DNA of 64,000 bases from Favolaschia claudopus. Lineage: Eukaryota > Basidiomycota > Agaricomycetes > Agaricales > Mycenaceae. The position numbers and the translations under genes are program-made. Where the stretch lies: the NCBI GenBank assembly GCA_037176885.1, contig JAWWNJ010000151.1:124001-188000 (forward strand), written 5' to 3'. Position 1 is the first letter of the stretch. The number at the start of each line of letters is the position of its first letter. The notes under the pieces were generated by a model. That model was not told the origin of the DNA and did not search any database. It saw only the letters and a list, made by a program, of their open reading frames with translations. Positions 22,885 to 34,382 of the stretch are shown one piece after another.

Positions 22885-23768
22885 CTCGTCATCACAGAAA
22901 GTAACCGGAAATTTGATCGGTTTGGGCCAAATTTGTAGTTTTTTGTGGTGAATTTTTTATGAACATAATGTTTGGCATCTACTGACATCTCATGCACTGG
23001 TCATCTCAGCCAGGAAGATTCAGTACAGCTCGTAGACTAAGAATAACTTTGACACTTGTGATTTTGCGCAATTCGACAAAAGCGCAGCATTGGACAATGA
23101 TTTTGGCACATAGTTATGAGTTTGATACTCTTGGGTAGTAGATATGTATGGAATGATTCCACAGCACAAGAATTGGACCGGAAAGATAAGTGCAAATGCA
23201 AAGTCTAGGCAAGTTTTGTCCGAGGGCACACAACAAACATAAACAGATTTGCGTGCTGCAACATTTTCACAGCTGAAAGTCATATTTTGAAGGGCAGTTG
23301 CTTCCAAACTGTCTGTAACTACAAGATAAGACGGTGAACTAGTATTATGCGTCATTTGTGTACCTTCCAACAGTTTCATTCGAACCAAAACCACAATTTC
23401 AACAATTCTGGCTAAGATCTTTGCATGCACCTTTTCTTGCCAATATTACAGGTTGAAGGTCATACAAAAGGCTGCTCAGGGTACCCCTAAGTCTGAACAA
23501 CTACCATATCACACCACAATCACCCTACATGCGTCTCAAACAGGGATTTGGTTATATTCTCTGCATTATTCACAGTCAAACTATTGCAAACCGAGGCACT
23601 CTCGAATTTGTGCAGACTCCTGGTCAACGTATACAACGGCAATCTTCTTCAAACTCATACGGGGTAAATGGAACATACCAAACTACAATATAGGATACAA
23701 GTTCCGTGAGAAAAACACGTGACCGCGTCAAAATAGCACAATTTCCGGTTACTTTCTGTGATGACGAG
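22885..23768. mobile_element. 884-bp TA-flanked MITE in a Helitron helicase
   Basis: CTCGTCATCACAGAAAGTAA at 22,885 is mirrored by TTACTTTCTGTGATGACGAG ending at 23,768. The inverted match continues through CCGGAAATT, about 29 bp, with TA outside both ends (22,883-22,884 and 23,769-23,770). The left junction sits right after GGTATG, which looks like a splice donor, so the element may lie in or create an intron. It is related to the 527-bp element at 11,459 by its terminal CTCG and AAAGTAACCGGAA. Confidence 0.85.
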
Positions 23769-24323
23769 TATATGAATTGCGGCTATTAGATATTCTAACC
23801 TGGAATAGGACCACCAACTCAGTAGTCAGGGTTGGGAAGGTGTGCAACCAGATTGGATTCCAATTGTTCCTAGGACAGCAGAATGGGAATCTAACGGAGT
23901 ACCATTATCACGATCACAATTTCCCCTAACATTGGCATGGGCTATCACGATTCACAAAAGTCAAGGTCTGACTCTCACCAAAGCAGTGATTGATCTTGGC
24001 AAACAAGATTTTGCTCCTGGGTTGTCATTTGTTGCAATTTCAAGAGTGAAAACATTGAACGGAATCAAGGGGGCACCGGCATTCTAAAAAACTATATAAG
24101 GCCGTTTTTTTCTTTTCCGACCTCGAGCCTGGACTAACTAACTACGTAATCACTATATACGGCAATATGTTCCCACGGTTAAGTCGCCCGTGAATAAAGT
24201 TATTGGAGGTTCAGTCACTGTTCTACTGTCTTAAGAAGAGTAGCCAGAGCAGGTTGGATGCTTTCCAACCTTCTTTGGAAGGCAAAACATAGCTAACAAA
24301 CAAAGCCACATTGACACTAACTA

Positions 24324-24705
24324 CAGCCGTTTTGGAAACAATATACATATGGGTTTCGATTGAGTGGTGCTCGTTCGTTTGTGCTTACGTTTGTTGACGA
24401 TTCTGTCATCGGCAAAGCCGGGAGCACCACCTTGTGGGGCGTTGCCGTACCACATCAAGTGCCGCTGGTCCCTTGTTTTGGGCCTTGCTCGCAAGTCATG
24501 GCCCTGTCGAGCTCTGGGCAAGTAGCAGCTGAGTCTTGAACCTCAGTTCTGTTAACCCCCTATTTTTTCCTGGTGTTCTTTGGGTGGCGGAAGCGAAAAT
24601 CAGATTCGGCTGAAGTGGAGCTGGTGACAGGAAGCAAAACAAAGGTAAGCACAAACGAATGAGCACCACTTGATCAAAACCCGTATATTGTTTACAAAAC
24701 GGCTG
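24324..24705. mobile_element. 382-bp TA-flanked MITE nested in the hAT-like element
   Basis: CAGCCGTTTTGGAAACAATA at 24,324 mirrors TATTGTTTACAAAACGGCTG ending at 24,705. The inverted repeat runs about 50 bp with a few mismatches, including GGGTTT..GATTGAGTGGTGCTC. TA lies at 24,322-24,323 and 24,706-24,707. This fits a Tc1/mariner-type element inserted after the hAT-like host element. Confidence 0.85.
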
Positions 24706-25006
24706 TAAGGTAGGGCTCATGGACAATAGGCATACGTCACATGATTGATCTCCCCCCCAAATCCGCGGCATCAATCAGCATTTCTCCCCGACTCTGCGCC
24801 TAATGGCGGTCAGTTGCCGGGTCAAATCAAAAAATCTGGCCGCAAGGAACCGATCGGAAAGATCTTCCCCACAATCCTGTGGTACCACTTTTGCCGATTT
24901 TGGTCGAGAAAAAGTGGCATTGGCGGCACTACATCTTCTGAAGAGCCACATGTACATAGACCTGCCACCAGTGATTCTCACTTAAATAGACTACCAGAAG
25001 CTCATT

Positions 25007-25157
25007 AGAGCTTATTTGCAACCGGTGAGAAGCAGATTTCCAAGTACAAAGCTAAGCGAGAATTGTGAAAAGTGAGAGGCGCATACTGGCACAAATTTTC
25101 GCTCCACAAGTGAGATTGAGGGTAGTTCCTATTTTTCACCGGTTGCAAATAAGCTCT
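25007..25157. mobile_element. 150-bp foldback element nested in the hAT-like element
   Basis: AGAGCTTATTTGCAACCGGT (25,007) mirrors ACCGGTTGCAAATAAGCTCT (to 25,156) with a perfect match of about 22 bp. ATT lies on both sides and may be a 3-bp duplication. No coding potential. Confidence 0.7.
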
Positions 25158-25479
25158 ATTCCCGCTCAAATTTTTCCGGTCAAACTTTTTTTTTCCGACA
25201 CTAACTAACTAGCCCTTAGTGCCTGAGGCTTTAGTGCCTGAGGCTTAGTCACCGGTGCCCCCTTGAACGGAATAGCATTTCGTTCACCTTTCCTGTTGCA
25301 AAGATTGCAGAAGCCAAATAAAACCACAGTGCGTCAGATGCTCAGAGTTGATTTAGAGCGGAGAGAGGCTTTGGGTTTCAAACTCAATACTTATGGATTC
25401 AATATACAGGACATTCTTAATGAATTTCAATTTCTTGAGCCTTTTCAACAGTTGCACGAGTACTTAGAATAGACCGGCG

Positions 25480-26009
25480 AGTCCTTAGAGTCTGTACTAT
25501 GTAGTATGTAATTCAGTAAATTCCATGTACGAACTGAAGCAAGCTTCCCCTCCTATGTAGACCATTGTCCACATACATCATATTTATTTATTGCGCGCTA
25601 CAAACTGCCATGGTCCTCGCAAAACCCTCTCAAGGCATCTGCCTGGTCCCGCCACGCCATTGACCACAGCCCGCCCTCTATCTCATGTATTCACTGTCTC
25701 TATGCTCTCATACCTACATCTATGTCTCTGTGTCTTGTTGTACCTCAAATCAAACTTTATTCAAACACGCGCCGCACCACATACTAAAATCAAAGCTTAT
25801 CAGTCTTGACCCTGCTGCGAAGTCTGACGTCCCTGCATGCTGTAGCGACAACAAATACCCATGGCGCCGGCTCCTTCTCTGCCTCTCTTTTCCTCTTTGT
25901 GCCGTCGTCCTTGCGTCTTCCTCTGCTCTCCAGTCCAACGCTGCTTTTCGGTCTTTCCTGCCAGCCCTACGCTCTTTTCTATCTTATGGTCTCTGTCACT
26001 CTCTGATCA
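25480..26009. other. No gene recognised; Helitron 3' flank and upstream region of the next gene
   Basis: Follows the helicase stop. No clear Helitron 3' hairpin with a CTRR end was found. The part from 25,600 is pyrimidine-rich, as is common upstream of fungal start codons, and precedes the gene starting at 26,010. Confidence 0.4.
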
Positions 26010-27329
26010 ATGAATCGCTACAATTTCTACGGGGAAGGGGCACCTCAGGGAGATCCGTGCGTAACTTTCTTTCTTTCTGACCACACCATTTCTCATCCAG
26101 CTGGCCGTCAGTTTTAATCCTCATGGCTACGGGCCCCCGCCACCTGCCAACGGAAACATCGGTCGTGGTCCTCCTCCGTACGTCCTTATACATGCTATAC
26201 TGTCTCGTTATCTGAACTGTCTCGTAGAACCCCCTCGCGCCACGGTCGTTCCGTCTCTTTTGAGAGTCCCGTTGCTACTCATCGACGCGCTGGCCCCAAC
26301 GCTAGATTCACCGACCCTGCTACCACACCGACTCCTAATCGTATTGCCTACTCGACACAGCGTGTACAAAGTTCCCAGAATGGTCCTGGAACCGACCAAC
26401 TTCTGTATATGTTGATTGGAAAGATTGATACGGTGATAAACGACGCCCGTACCCTACAGAATTCGGTCGATGGCTTGACAGAGCGAGTGGCGTCACTGGA
26501 GGTGGGCGGACGACCGGTTCCAGCTGGCCGATATCGTGGCCCTCAGCGTGGACGATCCCGCATCGGACATGCGCCGTCCACCCGCCGCTCGACCTCACGA
26601 CGCTCTGCTGCGTTGGACGAGTCAATCGATCCGGCCCTTCGCCCTGCGTTGTCTTCGGATGACGAATCTGAGCCGGCAACTGATACAGCAACTGAGTCTG
26701 ATTTCTTCGCAGAGTCAGAAGAAACACCCGACGCTGAAAGTCACGAAATTGGTGAACCCCTCGTCATCGATCACGATATGCTGCCGGAGAGTGAGCGGAA
26801 TGCCGTCCGGGTAAGTCAATAAACTTCACACTCTGCTCTTTGGGCGCAATTTTATAAAGAGGGTGATATCACCCAACGCAGCGCCGTATTACCAAGATAT
26901 TTGGCGAAGTCTGTAACGTGTCAAATGGATGGCCCGAATTTCCCGACTACCGCGTCAATCCAATCACAAACCAGCAGTATACAACTCCTAATTTCGACGC
27001 AGACGTTTCCGACGTCCACAACTGTGCCATATTCCAAAAAGTTGCTTTACGTGCTCAACGCGTGCTAGTGGTACGTACGACATTGATTCTTGCTGAATGT
27101 TTATACCACGCCTTCGCAGAATAAGACCGCGCTGCCCTAGTCGATCCGTCGTTTCAAGACGATGAACGAACCCATTGCTTGGGACCTGGATTTCACGATC
27201 GACTGCGCAAAGGGCTCGTTTCGCAGCATCAAAGCAAAGGTGAATAAACAAAGAACGGTGGAGGGCAGGGCAAATGATCCAGACAACAGATGCCGTTTGT
27301 CCGCTCTCAATAAATTTGACGTTGATTGA
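26010..27329 (+). CDS. Spliced protein of unknown function, about 357 aa
   Basis: Exons 26010-26056, 26112-26177, 26228-26810, 26882-27070 and 27141-27329 join without a stop or phase break (total 1,074 nt). The N-terminus MNRYNFYGEGAPQGDP is followed by a Gly/Pro-rich tract, an Arg-rich low-complexity region, a leucine-heptad-like segment (LLYMLIGKIDTVINDARTLQ) that could form a coiled coil, an acidic Ser/Glu stretch, and a C-terminal block with TKIFGEVCNVSNGWPEFPDY and NEPIAWDLDFTIDCAKG. If the last intron is ended at an earlier AG (27,119), a TAG enters the frame, so I chose the AG at 27,139-27,140. I do not recognise the family. The true C-terminus may have been longer and replaced by repeat sequence after about 27,250. 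Confidence 0.55.
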
Positions 27330-28233
27330 GTTAAATACCCGACCTGTGGTTCGATGCCAGTAGTCTCGGATACCCAGACCTTCCTGCGTAATCCTTGTTG
27401 GCGTAGTTTACGCAGAGCCGGTGAAACGCGCGGGATGTGAGCGGCAGTGAAAGCAGAAATCAATCCACTAAGCAACCAACACACAACAACACCGACACGC
27501 GCAAGTTCGGGGCTCCATGCAAAGTATATGCATGCTGCAACCCAGACGATCGCGGGAAGACGGCGGAGAAGAATAATAAAATAATAATAGAAACATGCAC
27601 TCGCCAGCGAGCGCGCTGTCTGATATCTCTTGGGAAACCCCTCCCACCATCGCTCTAAACATCTCCAAATCCAACCTCTCAATCTCGTCGACACCAACTC
27701 CAACCCAACCCAAACCAAAACCAAAACCTCACAATTCAACGTTCCGTAATTCCGTTCAACCCAATCCAACAAATCCAAAACAATCTTGAAGACCCATAGC
27801 GTTCCTTCTTCGGGTTCGAGAGCAACGACGGCAAGCGAACGATCCATAGTTGAAGTAGGGCTCTTGAGCAGCTAGTCCGAATCAGAAAATCAAGTAAGCA
27901 AGATCAAGTTAAGCCGTCAGAGAAAGCAGTCATGGGGCGAAAGTGGGGTGTAAATTCTCTATCATACTGTACAAAATGGCGCTCCTTTTATACATCTACT
28001 GTTGATTTCTATTTGGCCTCTAAAATCAACCCATCATGTTTCGCATCAATCAATCAGCTCCAAGGATCAGAGGCTATACTGCCGATTTGACCCTTCCCTC
28101 GAAACCAGGCAATGCATCGTCCAATAGAATTCTCAAAATCCGCTGAACCAATGATATTGAGCACCGGCACTTTAATTTCCAGGTTATGGACCATCATCCT
28201 AAGTTTCATATCACCCTCTTTATAAAATTGCGC
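26844..28233. repeat. Perfect 26-bp inverted repeat 1.34 kb apart
   Basis: GCGCAATTTTATAAAGAGGG (26 bp in all, through TGATAT) at 26,844-26,869 is exactly inverted at 28,208-28,233. The left copy lies in intron 4 of the gene at 26,010; the right copy lies 280 bp upstream of the third Helitron. The two may be ends of one element, which would then contain the last two exons of that gene, or two solo ends. Confidence 0.7.
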
Positions 28234-28500
28234 CTGTCCGAAGCTTTTGAAACTCCGCTCGGTTATCAGCTTCCAGACCGTTCCATATCAAACTCTCACG
28301 CTCCCTTTTTGTCCGTCTCTCCTCCTGCTCTCTACGTCTTCCCAGTGCACTCCATTATGGACACCCAACTGCTATTTTACGCGCGCCTTTGGCGCAGTCT
28401 TGAAGCGCCTGTACACGTAGTCATTGCAATACATCCGACTTTCTCCCAATACCACTGCGCTCAAATCCGTGTCTTCCGACCCCCAACTGCCCTCGCATAC
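27330..28500. other. Repeat-like sequence without a supported gene
   Basis: A B-box-like TGGTTCGATGCCAG occurs at about 27,347, suggesting a tRNA-derived repeat. A C/A-rich stretch (27,690-27,780) creates a long minus-strand frame of 236 codons that is hydrophobic and overlaps the exons of the gene above; I do not consider it a gene. Confidence 0.4.
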
Positions 28501-28514
28501 CGAGCTCTTTCTCA

Positions 28515-31500
28515 ATGGCTGCCTCGGAAGACGAGACCGAAGCTGAATATCACCGTCGCCTGCGACGAACCGCGCAAAGACTGCGGAGACAAAACGAGAC
28601 CTTGGCTGAACATGAGCAGCACCGCAACGCCAACTCTGCTGCTCGGCGTCTGGCCCGGACGAATTTGGTCGACTCGGGACAGATTCAGAGTGAATGGTGG
28701 GATCGTGTCTTGACTCTGAATGAGTCTCAAGTTACGAAGCCTCTTCGCCTTCGATGGAATAGGAACTGTAAAATATGTGGGATAAAGGTGCGTGTTTTGT
28801 GACACCCCCATTTCCCGAAAGAAATCATAATGATCAACAATAAAGGCTCTCACTGGCGAGAGAATACACGACAAATGCTTCGTCTGTGGGCCTAAAGGTC
28901 GTCACAATGTACCGCTCCTTCCGCCCTATCCAATTGAGTGGGACGCATTTATCAACAACCGAAAGACTGCAAATTTATCTCGGAAATTGAACAACATCGT
29001 TACGCTCACCGCTATTGCCGTTGAGGATGGCAACTTTATGAAATTCGGACCGGGAATTTCTGCCGTCACTCTGGCAGGTGGGAGAACGTATCATCGAATT
29101 CTACCTGTAAATGAGGGACAGCACGCGCTTCGTTGGTTCATCTACGATCCAGACGCTCTTTTCGACCGTGGCGCAGACTTCGACATTCCCGCGGCATGGA
29201 TTACTGCTCTGCTCGCGGGTTTAAACCGAATCAACCCGTTCATCCAGAAATTGCAAGACTTGAAGTCATTTGCTCACAACTCCGACATCGCTCTCCATCT
29301 CGAGCATTCAGATGCATCTGCTCACAAAATTGCTGCTATTATCTCTCTCGCTCCCGCCTCTGAACCTTCCCGCCGGAAATTGGTTATCCAGCGCAAAGGA
29401 AACGACAAACCCATTTATCTCGATGTTCTTTCGCCGTATATAGAACCACTACACTATCTCCTTCTGTTGCCTCACGGCACAATGGGATGGTCCACCTCTC
29501 TGCAAACCCATGACGGCGCCAAGTTCAGCCAAGCTAGGTGGTATCGGTCGCGTTTCTTCTTGAATGGTCCGCAAATGTCGATATTTTTTCGCGTTTGACA
29601 GGTATGCTAACTCGGAATTTCTGTTCCAACTTTCTGATGTCTCCAGGGGAATGGCTGGTGGACGCATGGAGTACCGTGGAAGAAGCGAGACTTACCTATA
29701 TTCGTCAAAATCAGCACTCCGATCCCGATGAAGAGGAATTTCTGAGTGCTGAAGGAGACGATGATCCAGCTGACAACATCCGCTTACCCTCATCTTTCGT
29801 GCATTCACCTGCATGGTCGGCCGCGAATATCTCTGATTGTTTAGCGCTACGCAAAGCTCTTGGGTCGGTTACGCTCTTCATCACGTTCACGACAAATCCT
29901 CGCTGGCCGGAAATTACCTCCCAATTGTCGCCTGGACAAACTGCGAACGATCGACCTGACCTGATTGTTCGAGTTTTTCAGCAGTACCTTTCTTTACTGA
30001 TGAAAGACATACGCGAAACCTTTGGACCAATTCTCTATCACATTCGTGTCACCGAATTCCAGAAGCGTGGGCTTCCCCACGAACACATCGCAGTCGCGTT
30101 GAAAAACGTTCCGAGGACTCCAAATGAAATTAACAAATTCTTAAGCGCTGAATTACCGCGTTCCTCTGGACCGCTCCGCGACGCTGTCAAGTGCCATATG
30201 ACTCACATTCATGATCCTGCTAAGCAATATCACCGTTGCGGCTGGCCTAAGAAATGCCGGTATGGATTTCCGAAACCCACGAAGGGCGATTCATCTTTCG
30301 ACGAACGTGGTTGGTTTTGAATTCGCTCGACCCAAACCCAACATTCAACTAACAAATTGCTAGGTTATTTTCAACATCGTCGGCGCGAATCCGAGGACGC
30401 ACTCATTGTTTCCCATATTCCTTTTCTCATTCTGAAGTACGACTGCCACATAAACGTTGAATTCTCGACTGGAGTTCAGCTCTTCCAATATTTATTCAAA
30501 TACTTCTTCAAGCCTGTCGATCAGGCCAATTGGGCAGTGACTGGGCATCCGAGCTCCGGAGATGCTCCGATTCGAAAGCCTGTTGATGAAATTCGAGACT
30601 ATCAGCGCGGACGGTACCTCTCTAGCATTGAAGCTGCAACACGACTCGCTTCGTTTCACATTACCGAAAAGCAGCCCGGCGTGAAACGCCTACCCGTTCA
30701 CCTTCCTGGTCGACAGTATAGTCAAATGGCTCGCAAGAATGGCTCGCAATCGGACGCCACTCTCTTAATCAGATATTTGGCGCGTCCCAAACATCATTTA
30801 CTTGACGATCTCACTTACGTTGAATTTGGATCGCAAACCCGCATGGAAAAACACGATCCAACAACGCCTATGCATCCTCTTCAAACCTTAGAAGATGAGT
30901 TTCCTGGCCGACCGCGACAGCGGATACGATTCTATGACGATGGACACATTGGGGTATGTCGTATTCAGATGGTATATCCTCGACATGGGGATGTGTTCTA
31001 TCTGCGCGCTCTATTGCTCCATCGAAGCGCGAGGGACTGGGTTGAGCTTCGAACCGTTGATGGTGTGATACACGGCACATTTCAAGAAGCTGCCCGGGCT
31101 CTTGGCCTTTTCGACAATCGGGACGAAGGAATCATGGCTTTCGATCTTGATTTCGGAGCTCCACCTTCCCAGCTACGATGGATTTTTGCACTGCTGGCTG
31201 TCGAAGGCACTCCCGCATTAACAATCTGGGAAGCTCATGACGGCGCCGACATCAGAGATCGTTTGTTGCGCGATACCCAGTCACCCAGTCCAGCTTTGAT
31301 TCGCAATGAACTGTTATTGGCAATCCAAAGTCTTCTTCGCGGCCTCGGAAAATCCCTCGCTGAGATTGGTCTTCCCGAGCCTGTTGAACCGCAACGTGAA
31401 GTCGAAGCTGAACTATTGCGCTGGAATGGAGATCCGACAGACTTATGTTCGTTCAAGGATGCCCTTACAGATGAACAGGTGAGATATTTGACTCGGTTTC

Positions 31501-33108
31501 ATTCCCAACTACAGATGAATCAATATTGCAGCGGATGATTTACGACCGAATAATTTACCGGCTGACAATGAATGATCCTCAACCTGTTCATATCGACGGC
31601 AGAGCAGGACGGGGTAAGACCTATGTCCTCTACCCAATCATCGGAGCGCTTCGAAAAGCAAATCAAATCATCTTATTGTCAGCGTCGTCTGCATTTGCCG
31701 CGAAGAATTATCCTGGTGGCCGAACGACACACTATCTGTATGGAATCCCAGTGGATGAATATAATCCGCACCTTGAATCATTCATTGGCTCTCGCAGCGA
31801 CCGCGCTCAACTGTTATTAGCAGCGAAATGTCATGTTATCGACGAAATCGGCGGACTACATTTCAAAGCTTTTGACTGCGCAGACCGATTGATGCGAGGT
31901 CTCACCGGCCTGAATTGTGTTTGGGGCGGGAGGATGTTGATTACTGTTGGAGATTTTCGTCAGGTGCGTCAGTATAACTACTTTATCCGCGCACGGTCGG
32001 TCAGATTGCGTAGGTTGCTCCGGTTGTCCGATTTGGAGGTCGAACCGCAATATGCCAAGCTTCCATACGAACTCAACCAATCTTTCGAAATTCTCCAGTT
32101 GAGTATCTCGATGCGACAACTAGATGATCCAGTATTTTCATCGTTTCTGGACTCGATTGGCGACGATTACGAGCATGCCTTCATCGATCTTGGGCGACTC
32201 AACCACACTGGATCCATTACTCAACTCACCGACTTCGTTTTTCCTCCATCAGTGACCACAGATCCTTTGGCATGCATGAATCGAGCCATACTCTCACCTT
32301 ATAATCAATTTGTTGACGAATTCAACTCGACAATCCTTGCCCGTGTGCCGGGCGTCTCATATTGCTATGTGAGTAGGGATGCCATCGAGGATGACCTCCA
32401 GGGCTCGAATGACGCTGTGTTCGATGACCCGGAATTTCTGAACTCACTGCGGGAGCCAGGCATACCTCCACATGAATTGATGCTCAAAGTTGGCGTGATA
32501 TGTCGATTTACGCGCAATTTCGATGCGTCGCGAGGTTTGACTAAAAACACTCGGGTTATCGTGCGGTCGCTTCTACGCCATTCTGTAGAAGTTGAAACTA
32601 TCTGTTCTGTGGTTGCTGGGAGGGAAATTGAAGCGGTAAGATTTGAATTTAGACTGTCTAAGCTTCCAGCGACACTGAATATTAATCGTTATCTTAGATG
32701 AGACTCCATGTTCCTCCACATGAATTGATGCTCAAAGTTGGCGTGATATGTCGATTTACGCGCAATTTCGATGCGTCGCGAGGTTTGACTAAAAACACTC
32801 GGGTTATCGTGCGGTCGCTTCTACGCCATTCTGTAGAAGTTGAAACTATCTGTTCTGTGGTTGCTGGGAGGGAAATTGAAGCGGTAAGATTTGAATTTAG
32901 ACTGTCTAAGCTTCCAGCGACACTGAATATTAATCGTTATCTTAGATGAGACTCCAGAATTGACCTCCGCCGACCAGTCTTTTCGCATGGTCAATTATAT
33001 TCGGCCATGACACGAGTTCCAAGTGCCGGAAACGTATTGATTCTGAAGTACCCAGATGACAGCTCCACTAGCACTACCAACATTGTATGGAGAGAGCTTT
33101 TACTTTGA
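28515..33108 (+). pseudogene. Helitron Rep/helicase, almost full length but broken
   Basis: Exons join across introns at 28788-28845, 29602-29646, 30310-30363, 31479-31531, 31964-32013 and 32636-32697. The N-terminus has a Cys-rich finger (NCKICG...KCFVCG). The Helitron N-terminal region follows (YEPL-type block LDVLSPYIEPLHYLLLLPHG) and the Rep part SVTLFITFTTNPRWPEI with FQKRGLPHEHIAVAL (two His). The helicase follows with Walker A GRAGRGKT, Walker B CHVIDEI, and QVAPVV after splicing. The end retains motif VI (SHGQLYSAMTRVPSAGNVL) and the final VWRELLL stop at 33,108. Lesions: a T6 run at 29,584-29,589 breaks the frame; a frameshift lies near 32,086; the region around motif V is missing; and 248 bp is duplicated at 32,465. 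The product would nick, unwind and transfer single strands in rolling-circle transposition. Confidence 0.9.
32465..32956 (+). repeat. Exact tandem duplication, 248-bp period
   Basis: The block from CCTCCACATGAATTGATGCT through ATCTTAGATGAGACTCCA appears twice, starting at 32,465 and 32,713, with no difference seen over about 244 bp. It includes the 3' end of helicase exon 6, the intron and the start of exon 7. Both copies end in AGACTCCA, after which one continues into the repeat and the other into motif VI, pointing to a slippage or template-switch event at that short homology. Confidence 0.9.
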
Positions 33109-34083
33109 GTAATTATCGGACACATTGTGGACACGTTTCATCTCATGCCAAAAGTGGGAGACGGCGCGAAGCGCCGTCGACCGCTTGTATCGTTTCAACA
33201 AGTTCAACTTGTTTCGGCGTCTGATTTCATCAAATCGTGATGACCATCTTGATGTGATCAAATCACGGAATGCGCGGCACTTTCCGCTGTTTTCACGGCT
33301 GAAAATTCACAGTGCTCATCACCGGAGCTCTTTCCTAATCTGTAATTCCAATGACAGTTTTGACGTTTGATTGATTTTCGTGATGATGGATGTGGGGACT
33401 TAGGAAGGTCTGGGCCACTTCCATTGGAGGACCTACCATAACCCCGCCGCTTGCTATGTCCAACGTCGACGCTGTATTAGGGCACTCGTCATCGAGCAAT
33501 ATAGACCGGTGACCGTCTGTCTATGGAGGCAAGCCTGTCGATAGACAGACCGGTCGATCTGAGTTTGAAATGCCACGTCAATCTCGGTTACCAAAAAAGG
33601 TTATTGCTTACAGTGGGTGACGTCACGAACAAACAAGCACAACACTGACCATTCTTGCTCCTGCACTGTGAAAACTTACGATTAGACCTTCAAATAAGCG
33701 CCGAATGACCTTGGCGTACAAACCGTTTAGCTACCTCAAAAAAAAAAATCTCGCCATTTGAGTCGATAATAGAGCCTTTGCGGTAGCTGCTGGCGGCTAA
33801 TTTTTCTCACGACCCACTAAGCACCTGGTCTCAAGTAAGCCACCCTGAGCAGCTGTTATGAAGGACATCTCAAGGTGGCTAACTTGGCCCAGTAGCATCA
33901 GCAGTCGTTGTGTGGCACGAGCCGCCAGTTCGTGTGGCGGCTCACCGCAAAGGATCTAATGGGTGAGCAAGTGAATAACCTTTTTGGTAATCCGATTGAC
34001 AAGGCAATTCAAACTCAGATCGACCAGCCTGTGTATCGACGGGTTCGCCCTCATACACAGGCTGGATTCGAGCCTACGAGCAA
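33109..34083. other. No gene; hairpin possible Helitron terminus
   Basis: A hairpin with 9-bp arms (TCTGTCTAT at 33,516 and ATAGACAGA to 33,549), extended outside by GACCGGT/ACCGGTC, lies about 400 bp past the helicase stop. Helitrons end with a hairpin near the 3' end, but no CTRR tetranucleotide could be placed just after it. Otherwise nothing is recognised. Confidence 0.4.
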
Positions 34084-34370
34084 TACACAATCTACGAGCT
34101 CAGAACATCGAAAGCTTCCCACGAGCCGCCGCCGAGTCAGATCTGCTCTCAATCGGCCGCGATGAGCGTGTTTCGGAGGTATCGAGCAAGAGCAGCATTG
34201 AGCCGTCACTCGCCCTCGACGATGACGATGAGCACGATCTTCCTGAGCTTGACTCGGATGATGACAACCTGGAGGAAGACATCAACACGGACTCGGAGCC
34301 CAGTCAATCGCGCTGCCCATCACCAACGCCATCCATTGACGGCGATGAAGAGCTTGACCCGATGAGTTGA
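34084..34370 (+). other. Acidic coding-like exon, unrecognised
   Basis: An open frame reads RAAAESDLLSIGRDERVSEV, then an Asp/Glu-rich tract (DDDDEHDLPELDSDDDNLEE) and ends GDEELDPMS at 34,370. It looks like the acidic C-terminus of a nuclear protein or of a transposon ORF. It converges tail to tail with the RecQ-like fragment 13 bp away. No start or upstream exon was found. Confidence 0.3.
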
Positions 34371-34382
34371 AAGCTGGCACCA

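Larger units (their letters stand above)
24066..25265. mobile_element. 1.2-kb hAT-like element with 8-bp target duplication
   Basis: The ends CAAGGGGGCACCGG (24,066) and CCGGTGCCCCCTTG (to 25,265) are perfect 14-bp inverted repeats. AACGGAAT is duplicated directly outside (24,058-24,065 and 25,266-25,273). An 8-bp duplication and a CA(A/G)GG-type end fit the hAT superfamily. Excision in silico rejoins the helicase codons ...LNGI and AFRSPF. No transposase is seen. Two smaller foldback elements lie inside (24,324 and 25,007). Confidence 0.9.
22200..25472 (+). pseudogene. Helitron-type Pif1 helicase, split by two insertions
   Basis: The first part (about 22,289-22,880) contains AYESFDQCLTLTEIFRQQGD, then LSPAEQDEFREVLHLLPTKE and GARIMITRNLWAYKGLVNGT, the middle of a Pif1 helicase from a Helitron. 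After the element at 22,885-23,768 it resumes (23,842-24,065) with PLTLAWAITIHKSQGLTLT and FAPGLSFVAISRVKTLNGI, helicase motifs V and VI. The hAT-like insertion at 24,066-25,265 then interrupts it. The C-terminus (25,266-25,472) reads AFRSPFLLQRLQKPNKT and ends HEYLE. Removing the second insertion plus one 8-bp duplicate restores the frame exactly. A frameshift remains near 23,810. The N-terminal Walker A/B part and Rep domain are missing, so the gene was already partial or lies beyond recognition. Confidence 0.85.

Noticed and set aside
22880..23810. The 884-bp MITE as a spliced intron of the helicase (GTATGT donor, TAG acceptor)
   Set aside because: The downstream frame is not restored by that splice, and TA-flanked TIRs explain the insertion better.
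27137..27847. 236-codon minus-strand open frame with hydrophobic segments, resembling a membrane protein
   Set aside because: It overlaps the exons of the plus-strand gene, passes through a C/A-rich simple stretch and a tRNA-like B box, and has no recognisable domain.
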